Positions 1 through 9,858 of a DNA stretch of 64,000 nt are shown here, piece by piece (within the stretch, counting starts at the first letter, position 1; each line of letters starts with the position of its first letter). Position numbers and translations under genes: made by a program. The notes beneath the pieces were generated by a model. That model did no database searches, was not told where the DNA came from, and was given only the letters and a program-made list of their open reading frames with translations. The stretch is taken from contig JAFLTI010000001.1 in assembly GCA_022510485.1 (NCBI GenBank), positions 60,666 through 124,665 of the forward strand, in the 5' to 3' direction. This DNA comes from Lentimicrobiaceae bacterium (GTDB taxonomy: Bacteria; Bacteroidota; Bacteroidia; Bacteroidales; P3).

Positions 1-3000
1 ATATTCCGGATTATAGGAAATCCAGCCGTCGGCAGTTTTCCAGCCTTTGAACGCATAGTCGCCGGGAGTTGCCTTGATGGTAACCTTTTCTCCGTATCCA
101 TAATAGCCGCTTCCCTGAACGCTCCCCAAATTCGCATCCGCCTTTACTTGTATATGGAAAAGTTTCGGTTCAAAAACCGCCTCGATTTCTATATTCTCAT
201 CCACTTCTATCGACACAACCGGTTCTTTTCCCAAATTGATTCCTCCCAATCGGGCAGAAGAATTTCGCCTAAGCCAAGAGGAAAATTCGTAGTTATGGGC
301 AGGATCGGCATGGAGAATCGCCCTGCTGTTTTGTTTCACATAGGCATAACGCCCCTCGTTTACGGTATTTTCCGGGTCTTGATCCTGCACGATTTCTAAC
401 CATATATCGCCGCCTCCCTGAATATTGGGACGGAGATTAATCGTTCTGTGAATCGGTCTGAAACGTGCCACAAGCGAAGAATCCTGCGTAACATATACCG
501 AAAGGATAGAGGAATTAGACACTACCTGATCCGGCTTATTTTTCAAAACCCAGCTGTCGAACTCGTAACCCTCGGCAGGAAGCGCTTCCACCCTTACCGT
601 ATTACCGTAATACGGCTGGTTGGTATAGATTACCTCGCCCTGCAAAATGTTCTCTGATTCGGCAATGAGTGTTTTGTTTTCCGGAAGAAAATCGGCATAA
701 ACCACCGTATCGCGCCATACCGTTACCGTATAGTCTTCCGAACGCGACAACCTCTTACCCCAACGGTCACGCCATTGGAAAAAACGATAGTTCTGCCCGG
801 GTTTCGCCACGAGCTTAATCTCGGATCCGGCTTCCAAGTCCTTATAGGAGTCCTCGGTTACCACGCTTCCCATATCCACATTCGACGAGAATACCTGCAA
901 AGCATAGGTAATAGGCTCAAAATAAACCTCCAATTTCCAATCCTGCGTCATATTCACACCCGCAAAATATTCCCTGAACGTGTCGTAAGCCGGCTCCCGT
1001 ACCAACAGCATATACTTTATTTCATATCCGGGGGCGGGATCCGGTATCAGCAACACTTCGTCTAAATAATCATATTCGCCAATGCCGATTATATTACCCT
1101 CTCCTTCTTGCTTTACCACTTTTATCGTAAACTTTTGCGGAACAAAGTCAGCGGCAAGCCATCTATGTTCCTCTATGTTAAAGGTATAAGTGGCGCTTTT
1201 CTCCAAACAGTTGGTTCTCAAAGTGTCGGCAGCATCATACCAACCCGAAAAAACATATCCGTATTCCGGCGTGGCTGTCAACGTAACAGCAGTTTCATAT
1301 TTATAAGCACCTTCCCCTTCCACGCTGCCGCAATTGTTTCTTCCCCAAATATCCACATCCACTTGCAAGGTGGCTTGAGTAAAGACCGCCTTTACCGTTG
1401 TATCGTGGAACGACTGTATTTGCAGGCGGTTCGACGTTTGAGGCATAGGATTCCCTTCTTCATCCAGCCAATGTGAAAAATCGTAACCCTTTGCCGGTGC
1501 GGCTTCCAGTTCCATCCACAATTCGTCTCGATAATAGCCTTGGTTAAGCACTTCTCCGCTCGCTTCGGGTTCAACCGAGGCAGTTATAAGATGGGCATCG
1601 GTATGAAAGTATCCCACAATACGGCTATATCCCCTTACCACATAAATGGCTTCTTGATTACGGGAGTAGAGCGAATCCTTAACCTTTCCGTCTTTATCGG
1701 TATAGAGTGTGCGCCATTGGATAAAGGCATAGTTTTCGTCCGTATTCGCCTGTGCTTCCAAATGCAGGGTATCGCCGTAATAAACCTCCAAGGTGTGCAT
1801 CGTTCCCAGATCCACCTTGCCTTTGGCTCCCACCTTGCCGCCCACCGAAGACGCCCCTTCGGTCATCAGGATAAAATCATAGCGCAAGGGCGTAAAACTG
1901 GCGTATACGGTGGTATCGGACTGCACCCACAGGTTCAGCTGCGGGCTTCTCGAAACCACCTCGTGCTCTCCGTTTTCCCAATGAGAAAAACGGTAGCCCT
2001 CGGCAGCCTCCGCCGTTAAAGTGGCATATTCGCCTGCCACATAGGGGCCTTCGCCCGATATGGTTCCGGCATTGGCAGGCAGGCTCTCCGCCTTTACGTG
2101 ATTGCGCAGTACGCTGAACACGGCAACTAAGTCCACATCCTGCAACACTTCCACCTTATAAGGATTCTCTTCCGAAACCTTGGTGATATTCAAACCTCTG
2201 CGGGTACCCCAATAGTTAAATTCGTAACCCTCTTCCGGCATGGCTTTCAAAACGGCAGTATCGAAATGGGCATACGAACCGTCGCCACTCACCGTACCAT
2301 AGCCCTCTTCAGGCTGGGTCGAAAGCCTTACGGTATGCCGTTTAAGTTCAAACAAAGCCTTGTATGTTCTATCTAAACCCTGATATATGGTAAATATGAG
2401 AGGATTGTTGATATTGGTATCCGCACTGCCTCCGGGCTTACCGGCATCGGTCCTTACCCACGCCACAAAATTATAATTGTCATAGGGTATGGCACGGAGC
2501 GTTACCGACGAGTTATATTCATAAGTACCGGCGCCTTCGATAACCGCCGCTCCCTCGGGAACGGTTTCTACCGCAATATGAAAGTCTTTTATTGCAAAAT
2601 ATGCCGTATAAGACAGATCTTCCCTTAAATGTCCGTTCTTCAAAACCGTTATGGCGGAGTCTTCGTACACAGCACCGTCTTTATCCGATTGCCAATACAG
2701 AAATTCGTAGCCTGTATTCGGTCTGGCAGTTAATACAATGGTATTATTATCCGCTGCCGAATATCTCCCCGCTCCGGTAACCGTTCCCGACCCAAATATA
2801 TTTGCCGTAGCGGAAACCGTGTGGTATTCCATACTAAATAAAGCCCTGACGGTACGTTTTCTCTCTGCCACAAAGGAATATACAGGATTCTTGCTTACCG
2901 TATCGCGACCTTCCATCCATGCCACAAAGCGGTGAAACGGATTGGGATAAGCGGTAAGGGTTACAGGGCTTCCTGCCTCATACTTTCCAGCTCCTTTCAC

Positions 3001-3609
3001 GGTACCCATGCTCACCGAGGTTTCCGCAACCGAGGCATCAATTTCTATCTTGCCTATTTCAAACACCACAGCAATCTGCATATCCGACTGGATATAAAAT
3101 ACATATACCACAGAATCGGAAAGCAGCGTACCTGCTGAAGAACCCAAATAATAGCCCTTGAACGAGTAACCCGAACTCGGACTGGATTCCAGACGTACCC
3201 TACTGTTGTGTTCAAAGGTGGTTCCGGGAGGAATAACAATCCCATCTCCCTGCTTAACCAAAGACAGCCTATAGGTATTGATTACGAACACCGCTCTGAG
3301 CGTACGGTTGGCATTCGCCACAAAACGGTAGGTGGCTTCCGCTCCTTCCACTTTTTGACCGTTTTCTTCCCAACGGTCAAAATGGTAGCCCGTAAACGGA
3401 GTTGCCGTCAAAGTAACGGTATCGCCTTCCTGATAGGTACCGTCGCCTTTTACCATACCTGTCCTGTCGTCGGATACCGTAGCCCTGATGGTATAAGTTT
3501 GCCGGGCTTCGTTCCCCGATTGTGCAAAAACTTTCGGCATACCTAAAAGGAGACCGAAAAGCGACAATAAAAGTCCGCACAATTTACCAAAAGATATATT
3601 CATTTTCAT
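1..3609 (-). CDS. Exported giant InlB-type repeat protein, C-terminus beyond the window
   Basis: The frame is open from ATG at 3609 to the window start, so at least 1203 residues are visible and the true C-terminus is missing. A second ATG lies two codons in (3603). The N-terminus is a clear signal peptide ending near VFAQS. The rest is a chain of divergent repeats of about 75 residues, each with a Y/G-rich turn, a YxFxxW-like core and a closing AxF strand; I count about 15 cores (for example YHFDRW, YEFNYW, YRFSHW). These match the InlB B-repeat / divergent InlB family seen in Bacteroidota surface proteins. It starts 9 bases after the stop of the next giant gene, so the two are probably co-transcribed. 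Function is unknown; adhesion or structural surface roles are inference. Whether it ends in a T9SS sorting domain cannot be seen. Confidence 0.85.
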   Translation of the reverse strand, partial: MKMNISFGKLCGLLLSLFGLLLGMPKVFAQSGNEARQTYTIRATVSDDRTGMVKGDGTYQEGDTVTLTATPFTGYHFDRWEENGQKVEGAEATYRFVANANRTLRAVFVINTYRLSLVKQGDGIVIPPGTTFEHNSRVRLESSPSSGYSFKGYYLGSSAGTLLSDSVVYVFYIQSDMQIAVVFEIGKIEIDASVAETSVSMGTVKGAGKYEAGSPVTLTAYPNPFHRFVAWMEGRDTVSKNPVYSFVAERKRTVRALFSMEYHTVSATANIFGSGTVTGAGRYSAADNNTIVLTARPNTGYEFLYWQSDKDGAVYEDSAITVLKNGHLREDLSYTAYFAIKDFHIAVETVPEGAAVIEGAGTYEYNSSVTLRAIPYDNYNFVAWVRTDAGKPGGSADTNINNPLIFTIYQGLDRTYKALFELKRHTVRLSTQPEEGYGTVSGDGSYAHFDTAVLKAMPEEGYEFNYWGTRRGLNITKVSEENPYKVEVLQDVDLVAVFSVLRNHVKAESLPANAGTISGEGPYVAGEYATLTAEAAEGYRFSHWENGEHEVVSRSPQLNLWVQSDTTVYASFTPLRYDFILMTEGASSVGGKVGAKGKVDLGTMHTLEVYYGDTLHLEAQANTDENYAFIQWRTLYTDKDGKVKDSLYSRNQEAIYVVRGYSRIVGYFHTDAHLITASVEPEASGEVLNQGYYRDELWMELEAAPAKGYDFSHWLDEEGNPMPQTSNRLQIQSFHDTTVKAVFTQATLQVDVDIWGRNNCGSVEGEGAYKYETAVTLTATPEYGYVFSGWYDAADTLRTNCLEKSATYTFNIEEHRWLAADFVPQKFTIKVVKQEGEGNIIGIGEYDYLDEVLLIPDPAPGYEIKYMLLVREPAYDTFREYFAGVNMTQDWKLEVYFEPITYALQVFSSNVDMGSVVTEDSYKDLEAGSEIKLVAKPGQNYRFFQWRDRWGKRLSRSEDYTVTVWRDTVVYADFLPENKTLIAESENILQGEVIYTNQPYYGNTVRVEALPAEGYEFDSWVLKNKPDQVVSNSSILSVYVTQDSSLVARFRPIHRTINLRPNIQGGGDIWLEIVQDQDPENTVNEGRYAYVKQNSRAILHADPAHNYEFSSWLRRNSSARLGGINLGKEPVVSIEVDENIEIEAVFEPKLFHIQVKADANLGSVQGSGYYGYGEKVTIKATPGDYAFKGWKTADGWISYNPEY

Positions 3610-3618
3610 CTCTCTTTC

Positions 3619-6600
3619 TTATTGGTTGGTGGTTTTACGGGTTCTGGCATCAAGTTTTATAGAACGGCTCACCTTAAAGGTATATTCCGTCTGGGTTGAT
3701 ATGGGGGTGGTTGAATCTTCTTCAAACCATCCTATAAATTCGTAACCCTTCCTTACATCCACTTTCAGCGTGGCTTGATCATCCTTGTAGAAAGATCCCG
3801 AACCTATCAGTTCCCTTAAGCCTTCGGGCGTGGTACTGCTCAGTTCCACATAGAACACATCGGGCATAAAATGCGCCAATGCACGTAAGGAGGTTGCCTT
3901 ATCCGTTTCTATGCGTGGGTCGGTGCTTATTACAGTGTCGCCCAACGTCCAATAGGCAAAGTGGAATGAGGGTTCAGGCTGTGCCTGCAAAATAAGCGTG
4001 TCACCGCTGCCGGTTTTTTCCGTAACCGAAACATATCCGCCCTCCAGTCTGTTGATAAAGGCATCCGGATCCGTATTTTCTTCAAAAACAGCGGTCAGCG
4101 TAAGATTTGAAAAAACGGTAAGAGTTAAGGTTGCTCTTTCGGAAAACAACTCTCCTGAACGATACCATGCCTTAAAGCGCGACGAGGCTTTAGGTATTGC
4201 CGTCAGTTCTGCCGGGGCGCCATAGGGGTATCCGTTGGCTTGGGCACCTTTCACATCGCCCCTGCCCTCAACTTTCAACTCTATGCGGTAACGTTCCGCC
4301 TGCCATTCGGCACGCAAGGAAGTGTCTTGCGTAACAGGCAATACAAAATCGGGCACTATGGAAACCGTGTCGCCGGCATCGTTTACCCATGCCACAAAAC
4401 GGTAGCCTGCCGGTGTACCGTCGGTATAGATGTTAACATGGCTGCCATAAGCATAACTGCCTGCGCCGAACACATGCACGCTTGTGGGCAAAGAAGCCAG
4501 ACTTACACGGAGCATATCGGGTTCAAAAATGGCTTCTATCGTACGGCTTCTCTTCATATCAAACGAGATTTCCGTTTCTGTACCGAGTATTATGCCATTT
4601 TCTTTCCATGCCGAAAAATGATAACCCGCCTCGGCTTGCGCCACCAACGAAACTTCGCTGCCATGCACATAAACGTTTTCTTTCGGCAATTCTTCTCCCT
4701 CTGCCAGCAACACTTTGCCGTTACCGCTCACTTGCAGCCTCAATTGGTAGGAAGCGGGCTTAAAGAATGCCGTAAATCCCGTATCTCCCCTTACCTCATG
4801 GCTTATCCTCGCAATAAGCGCTACCGTATCGCGACCGTCGGCATAGCGGCTCCAATAATCAAATTCCACGCTATCGCTCCACGTATATGCCTCCAGCGTT
4901 ACCGTAGAACCGTACGCATACCGACCCTTGCCGCTCACATTGCCTTGCGTGCTGTCTGAGGTGCGGGGCTCTACTAAATATTCTTTCGGACTGAACACCG
5001 CCCGTATTTCCATAGCCGAATCTACCTGCAAGGCATACGCGCTGTCGTAAGAAAGCACTTCATCCCCTGCCTTATAGGCATAGAACAGGTAGTGTTCGTC
5101 TGCCTCCGCCTTCAGTGAAGCCCACGTGCCATACTTGTATTCTCCATCACCCTGCACGCTTCCACTGCCTGCCGGTTCAACCGATAAGCCTATATTATAG
5201 CCTATCGTGTCAAAAAAGGCAGTAACCGTACGTCCGCCCTGCGGAACAAAGGCATGCTGCGCGTTTTCCCAAACGGCAACCGTATCGGTATTGTCTTTGC
5301 TTTCTACAAGAATATACTTATTGAACTCCATACCCTGCGCCGGTATAACGTCAAGACGGATGCTGTCTTCGTATAACACCGATACATCGCCCAGCATCTG
5401 TCCGCCCTGATACTGTACCGTTCCTCCTGTTTCGGGTTCCACCCGTAAGGTAGAAACAACAGGCTTGGGTTCAAACCATGCGATAACATCCATATCGCCG
5501 GTTACCGTAAAAATCCAACGGTGCTGGTAGCTCACCACCTCTCCCGTTTCATTATCGTGAAAACCGGCAAAATCGTAATGCAGGTCGTGTACAACAAACA
5601 ATTCACAGGTAGAAAGGTATTTGTAATCCAGCTCTAAATACGTGCTGTCTCCTACCATATTTTCATAGCCGCTTGCCGTTATCCAGCCACGAAGCGGATT
5701 GCGCGGTTTTGCCACGATATGGAATATTGCCGAGTCGAACACTGCCTTAAAGGTCGTATCCACTTTCGTTACAAAATCCAAAGAGGCATTTTCTGTAATC
5801 TTTACGCCCGCCGCATTTTCCCAATGCGAGAAAACATATCCGTATGCAGGCTTAGCCGTTGCCGTTGTATGCTCCCCGTAAAAAACATCCCCGCAAGCCA
5901 CGCTGCCGGCATCTTCCGGTTCGATGATGAAAGTAGGATAAAGCTTTGCCTTGCGTATCACGGCGGTCAATGTTTCATTGCCCTCGATATCATGCAGATA
6001 GGGATTGCGGCGGCTCACCGTATCGCCTTGCGAGTTTATCCATGCCTCTACCTCGTAGCCTTGCTTAACATCGGCATACACATTGGTATTGAACGAATAC
6101 TTGTATTCGCCATCTCCCGACAGTCCGTTTACCAATTCAGGAGAATCGGTTTCCAGATTAATCGTATATCTGTTTTTCTCGAACCGGGCGGTAAAATAGC
6201 GGTCGGTCAACACTTGTATCGAAAAACTCGGACTCTCTGTATATAAAGTGTCTTCCTCCCACCAGCCTTCAAAAGTATAACCCTCTGAAATATTTATCGA
6301 TATATCTGCCGTTGTACCATGCGCATAACGACCCATACCGCTAAGTTCCCCTACATCCATAGGCCATGCAAACAAGCCCACCGCATGCAGCTGCTCCACA
6401 AAACGCCCTATAATCACCGTATCGCGGATAACCGAAAAACTTTCTTCCTTATATGAACTTTGCAGATTGCCATTTTTGTCATACCAGCCCGCAAACTCAT
6501 ACGTTTCATCCGGCACGGCTTGAATCTCTATAAAATCCTCAAAATCGAACTTCTCGGTTTTTGTATCAGGTCCGGTTATGGTTTCTTCGGAAATCCGCAT

Positions 6601-9600
6601 TTCCGTGCTTTTTATTACCACCTTACCATGTTCTCCGGCTTGAATTTTTACCGTAAACTGATCTGCCAAGAACCTTGCTTCAAGGGTGGTATCGCCCTCT
6701 ATCGCCTCAATAAAAATTCTCAACTCTTTAGAAACCTCTACTCCGTTAGAGAACCAACCCACAAACGTATGTCCGGGAAAAACTTCTGCCAAAATCTCAA
6801 CCGGGCTGTGCCATTCGTAAACACCGCCGCCGCTAACCCACCCATAGGAGGGGTTGTTGGATGTAACGGTAACATGAGAACGGGGTTCGCTAAAAATGGC
6901 AACAATCTCCGTACTCTCTTTTGACACCGTAAAATCATAAACAGGGTTTGATGTGGGAAGCGTATCGCCGTCTACAATCCAATAGCGGAACTCCTTGCCT
7001 GTTGCAGGCTCTGCGGTCAATTGCAGCGTGCTGCCATAAGGGTAAAGGTTTTGATCATTGGCTTCCGGATTATTTACCCTACCTAAACTTTCATCGTTGG
7101 AGCTGATTTCCACCTTAAACTGTTCAGCTTCAAAAACGGCACGGATAACACTGTCTTGCAGCACCGTTACATAATGCGTTTGGGATGTGCCCAATTCGGT
7201 AGAACCGCTTACCCATTTTACAAAACGATAACCGAAATTGGGGGTGGCCTGCAAAGTTACCCTTGTGCCGTAGGGATATGTTCCCGAACCCGAAGCGGAG
7301 CCATAGGCAGCGGGATCTGCCGCTACATTCAAGGTATAGTCGAGCGGACCGAAGAATGCCGTAAACTCATAATTGGCATCCAAATGTTCGTTTTTAGTTA
7401 CATAATACACTCCATCTTCCAAATCTTGCACAGTAAGGGTATCGTAAATTTCCCCATTTCTGCTTACCGTCCAATAACGGAAACTCCAACCCGTATTGGC
7501 TACCGCCCTGATAAAAATGGAGGTACGGTTAAACGCACTGTACGTACTGTCTGCTTTTGCTGCCGCACATTGCAGTACATAACCGCCTCCCGCTTCAGAT
7601 ACCCTTACGCTTACCTTAAAGGTGGTTTCTGTAAACACAGCTTGATAGCTACCGCCTGCACCGGTACCGATGTTTTCAAAACGTAATTCCGGATTGGTCG
7701 GATCCGCTCCCTCAGGCAGGCTGCCCCTTAAGACGTTCCAACGTGAAAAATGGCTGTACTCCTGCGGTTCCTTAGGTTCCGCCTTGGCTACTACGGTAGT
7801 AAAATGCTTGAATGAATGATTTCCGCTGGGGTTTACCGTAGCAAGCCTGTCGTCGGATACCGAAAACTCAAATTCATACTCAATCGTGTCTGTTCTTACC
7901 TCAATGGCGCCGCCACGTTCCACAGGCCAGTTGATACAGACAACCCCATCGTCTTGGGAAAACACCCGGGGGTCATTTTCCGTTGTTCCGATAGGATCAA
8001 GATAGAATTGACGGAACACATAGCCCTCTTTGATACGGGCGCGCACCAATGCCGTTTCTCCGCGCACTATGGTCAGTTCCTGACGATTATTTATCGCATT
8101 CTCGTTTTCAAACCAAGGCTCAGCCCCTACCGATTCGGCAAAGGTAAGGGTAAAGGTGGTATCGAAAATAGCCATCAGGTTGCGATCCCGGGTAATGTGG
8201 AACGTATAGTCCGCAGCTGCCGGCTGCTCACCGTCCATTACGGTAGTTCCATTTTCTTCCCAACGTAAAAAGCGGCATTTTTCATTGTTTGCGCGGGCAA
8301 AGGCGTTTATCACGCTGTCGTGGGCGCAGTGCTGCATATACACATTGTTGGTAATTCCGTAATTGGTTCCGCTAATGGTGAGATTCCACCAGCGGTAGAG
8401 ATCCAAGCTTATGGTATCGCCCGGCAAATCATAATTGGTAGATTCTATCCTTATCTTGTAATTGGGCGAATTTGCCGCGTCGGCAGGCAGGGTAACACGA
8501 ATGGAGGTCTGATGCAGAACATTGTCGCCTCCGTTTACGTTGACGGAGCCGATTAAGGTTTGGGTAGTGAAATTGCCGTTAACATCCGAAAGATAAACAT
8601 TCAACTGGTTCTGAGCTCCGGGATTCTTGGGATCTTGCGAACCGGAATAGAATGTATAGGGTAAATCCAAAGTAGCCGCGCCACCGTGCTGATTTATAAC
8701 CCTTTTGCTTTTGTCGTCAAAGCGCAGAATGGGATTATATACAAATATCACGTCGTCTATCCACATCTGATCGTCTTTCCATACCTCTTTCATACTGGGA
8801 GCTGCCGTAAAGAGCAACAACAGATAAGAGGGATTTTCGTCTCGGACATATTCGATAGGGAAACTATACCTTTTCCATTCTTGACCTTCAGTTCTACCTA
8901 TGTAATATCTCGAACCACCGATATAATCTTCGTTGGCGTTTTCTAACCTGTCCGGCTCCCCTCTATCATTCATCACCCACTTTTGATAAGGGTGCTCGCT
9001 ATCTCCATAATTCATATCAGGCCATGAAACAAAGTTGACAGGTCCATGTAAAAAGAGCTTTACCGAAACAGAGTCTGATTGGTTGGTTACTGCCGTTTTT
9101 GCCCAAAACGTAATGGAGTCGGGGCGTCCGGTAAATTTCCAACTTTTCGATTCATCTCCAATTTTAGAATAGATACAACTACCGTCAATCTCCTTACCGG
9201 CATAGTAAATCGTTCCCGTAGTCAAAGTTCCGAAGTCGTCCTGACCATCGAAGTTTTCTGGACCATCTCCCTTTCCCCACCTATTTTTTTCCGAAACCTG
9301 CAGGCGAGCGGAATGTCCGGTACCACCAAGATGAGGTTCATCCTGAAATACCGATGGCTTGGGATAGACGTCGGTGGAAGGGTAACCCTTTACGTCAAAG
9401 GTCAGACTCGAATTCCAGCCCCAAGGCTCAAAAGCCGTTCCCGGCGAACCGTCATCTTTCCTATAGGTTATTTCATCCCATCTCTCAAAATTGAAGTTGG
9501 GAGCCTGCAACGTTCCGTTCAGGGTTACGTCTTGAGCCTGCGTACGGGTCGTACCCAAGAGCCCCGCTACCCCTATAACTAAAATAATAAAAATCCTGAC

Positions 9601-9612
9601 TGTTGTTTTCAT
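3619..9612 (-). CDS. Giant exported protein: PCMD-like N-terminal domain plus about 20 InlB-type repeats
   Basis: This 1997-residue protein starts with a signal peptide (MKTTVRIFIILV to TQAQ, residues 1-27). Residues about 30-295 resemble a PCMD-type (putative carbohydrate metabolism) beta-sandwich: an early NFNFERWDE segment and a closing WIDDVIFVY strand. After a linker domain, residues about 415-1997 are some 20 divergent repeats of about 75 residues with cores such as YRFVKW, KEFRYW, HTFVGW and YEFIGW. The last repeat runs to the stop (KLDARTRKTTNQ), and I see no T9SS sorting domain, lipobox or anchor, which is odd for such a protein. It is followed after 9 bases by a second repeat protein with its own signal peptide. 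A surface or adhesive role is inference. A TAACTTTG promoter box lies 26 bases upstream. Confidence 0.88.
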   Translation of the reverse strand: MKTTVRIFIILVIGVAGLLGTTRTQAQDVTLNGTLQAPNFNFERWDEITYRKDDGSPGTAFEPWGWNSSLTFDVKGYPSTDVYPKPSVFQDEPHLGGTGHSARLQVSEKNRWGKGDGPENFDGQDDFGTLTTGTIYYAGKEIDGSCIYSKIGDESKSWKFTGRPDSITFWAKTAVTNQSDSVSVKLFLHGPVNFVSWPDMNYGDSEHPYQKWVMNDRGEPDRLENANEDYIGGSRYYIGRTEGQEWKRYSFPIEYVRDENPSYLLLLFTAAPSMKEVWKDDQMWIDDVIFVYNPILRFDDKSKRVINQHGGAATLDLPYTFYSGSQDPKNPGAQNQLNVYLSDVNGNFTTQTLIGSVNVNGGDNVLHQTSIRVTLPADAANSPNYKIRIESTNYDLPGDTISLDLYRWWNLTISGTNYGITNNVYMQHCAHDSVINAFARANNEKCRFLRWEENGTTVMDGEQPAAADYTFHITRDRNLMAIFDTTFTLTFAESVGAEPWFENENAINNRQELTIVRGETALVRARIKEGYVFRQFYLDPIGTTENDPRVFSQDDGVVCINWPVERGGAIEVRTDTIEYEFEFSVSDDRLATVNPSGNHSFKHFTTVVAKAEPKEPQEYSHFSRWNVLRGSLPEGADPTNPELRFENIGTGAGGSYQAVFTETTFKVSVRVSEAGGGYVLQCAAAKADSTYSAFNRTSIFIRAVANTGWSFRYWTVSRNGEIYDTLTVQDLEDGVYYVTKNEHLDANYEFTAFFGPLDYTLNVAADPAAYGSASGSGTYPYGTRVTLQATPNFGYRFVKWVSGSTELGTSQTHYVTVLQDSVIRAVFEAEQFKVEISSNDESLGRVNNPEANDQNLYPYGSTLQLTAEPATGKEFRYWIVDGDTLPTSNPVYDFTVSKESTEIVAIFSEPRSHVTVTSNNPSYGWVSGGGVYEWHSPVEILAEVFPGHTFVGWFSNGVEVSKELRIFIEAIEGDTTLEARFLADQFTVKIQAGEHGKVVIKSTEMRISEETITGPDTKTEKFDFEDFIEIQAVPDETYEFAGWYDKNGNLQSSYKEESFSVIRDTVIIGRFVEQLHAVGLFAWPMDVGELSGMGRYAHGTTADISINISEGYTFEGWWEEDTLYTESPSFSIQVLTDRYFTARFEKNRYTINLETDSPELVNGLSGDGEYKYSFNTNVYADVKQGYEVEAWINSQGDTVSRRNPYLHDIEGNETLTAVIRKAKLYPTFIIEPEDAGSVACGDVFYGEHTTATAKPAYGYVFSHWENAAGVKITENASLDFVTKVDTTFKAVFDSAIFHIVAKPRNPLRGWITASGYENMVGDSTYLELDYKYLSTCELFVVHDLHYDFAGFHDNETGEVVSYQHRWIFTVTGDMDVIAWFEPKPVVSTLRVEPETGGTVQYQGGQMLGDVSVLYEDSIRLDVIPAQGMEFNKYILVESKDNTDTVAVWENAQHAFVPQGGRTVTAFFDTIGYNIGLSVEPAGSGSVQGDGEYKYGTWASLKAEADEHYLFYAYKAGDEVLSYDSAYALQVDSAMEIRAVFSPKEYLVEPRTSDSTQGNVSGKGRYAYGSTVTLEAYTWSDSVEFDYWSRYADGRDTVALIARISHEVRGDTGFTAFFKPASYQLRLQVSGNGKVLLAEGEELPKENVYVHGSEVSLVAQAEAGYHFSAWKENGIILGTETEISFDMKRSRTIEAIFEPDMLRVSLASLPTSVHVFGAGSYAYGSHVNIYTDGTPAGYRFVAWVNDAGDTVSIVPDFVLPVTQDTSLRAEWQAERYRIELKVEGRGDVKGAQANGYPYGAPAELTAIPKASSRFKAWYRSGELFSERATLTLTVFSNLTLTAVFEENTDPDAFINRLEGGYVSVTEKTGSGDTLILQAQPEPSFHFAYWTLGDTVISTDPRIETDKATSLRALAHFMPDVFYVELSSTTPEGLRELIGSGSFYKDDQATLKVDVRKGYEFIGWFEEDSTTPISTQTEYTFKVSRSIKLDARTRKTTNQ

Positions 9613-9638
9613 GGCATATCAGCTACGCAAAAATGTGG

Positions 9639-9646
9639 CAAAGTTA
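9639..9646 (-). promoter_or_regulatory. Bacteroidota -7 box for the giant repeat genes
   Basis: On the minus strand this reads TAACTTTG, matching the TAnnTTTG -7 consensus of Bacteroidota primary sigma promoters. It sits 26 bases before the ATG at 9612. I did not find a convincing -33 TTG at the usual 19-21 base spacing. Confidence 0.5.
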
Positions 9647-9794
9647 GAAAAAATTTTTTCTTGTTAATTGATTTATTGGCAAAATCTTTATAGTATCACA
9701 TTTCGGTATGGACAGCATATCAAATAGCCGCTTATATTCAATATTTTGAAAAGGCATATAAGGTTAACCCTTACGGACTTATCGGGGTACAACG

Positions 9795-9829
9795 ATGCCC
9801 TGCCTCCAAAAATTTTGGAGGCAGGGCAT
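9795..9829 (-). terminator. Hairpin after the TonB receptor / PCMD unit
   Basis: A perfect 17-base inverted repeat (9795-9811 and 9813-9829) with one central base lies 30 bases after the stop of the PCMD/T9SS protein gene. The stem is GC-rich outside and A/T-rich at the tip. No clear U-tract follows, so termination is likely but not certain. Confidence 0.6.
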
Positions 9830-9858
9830 TGATATAAGGGTTTGGATAAACCTCTATC

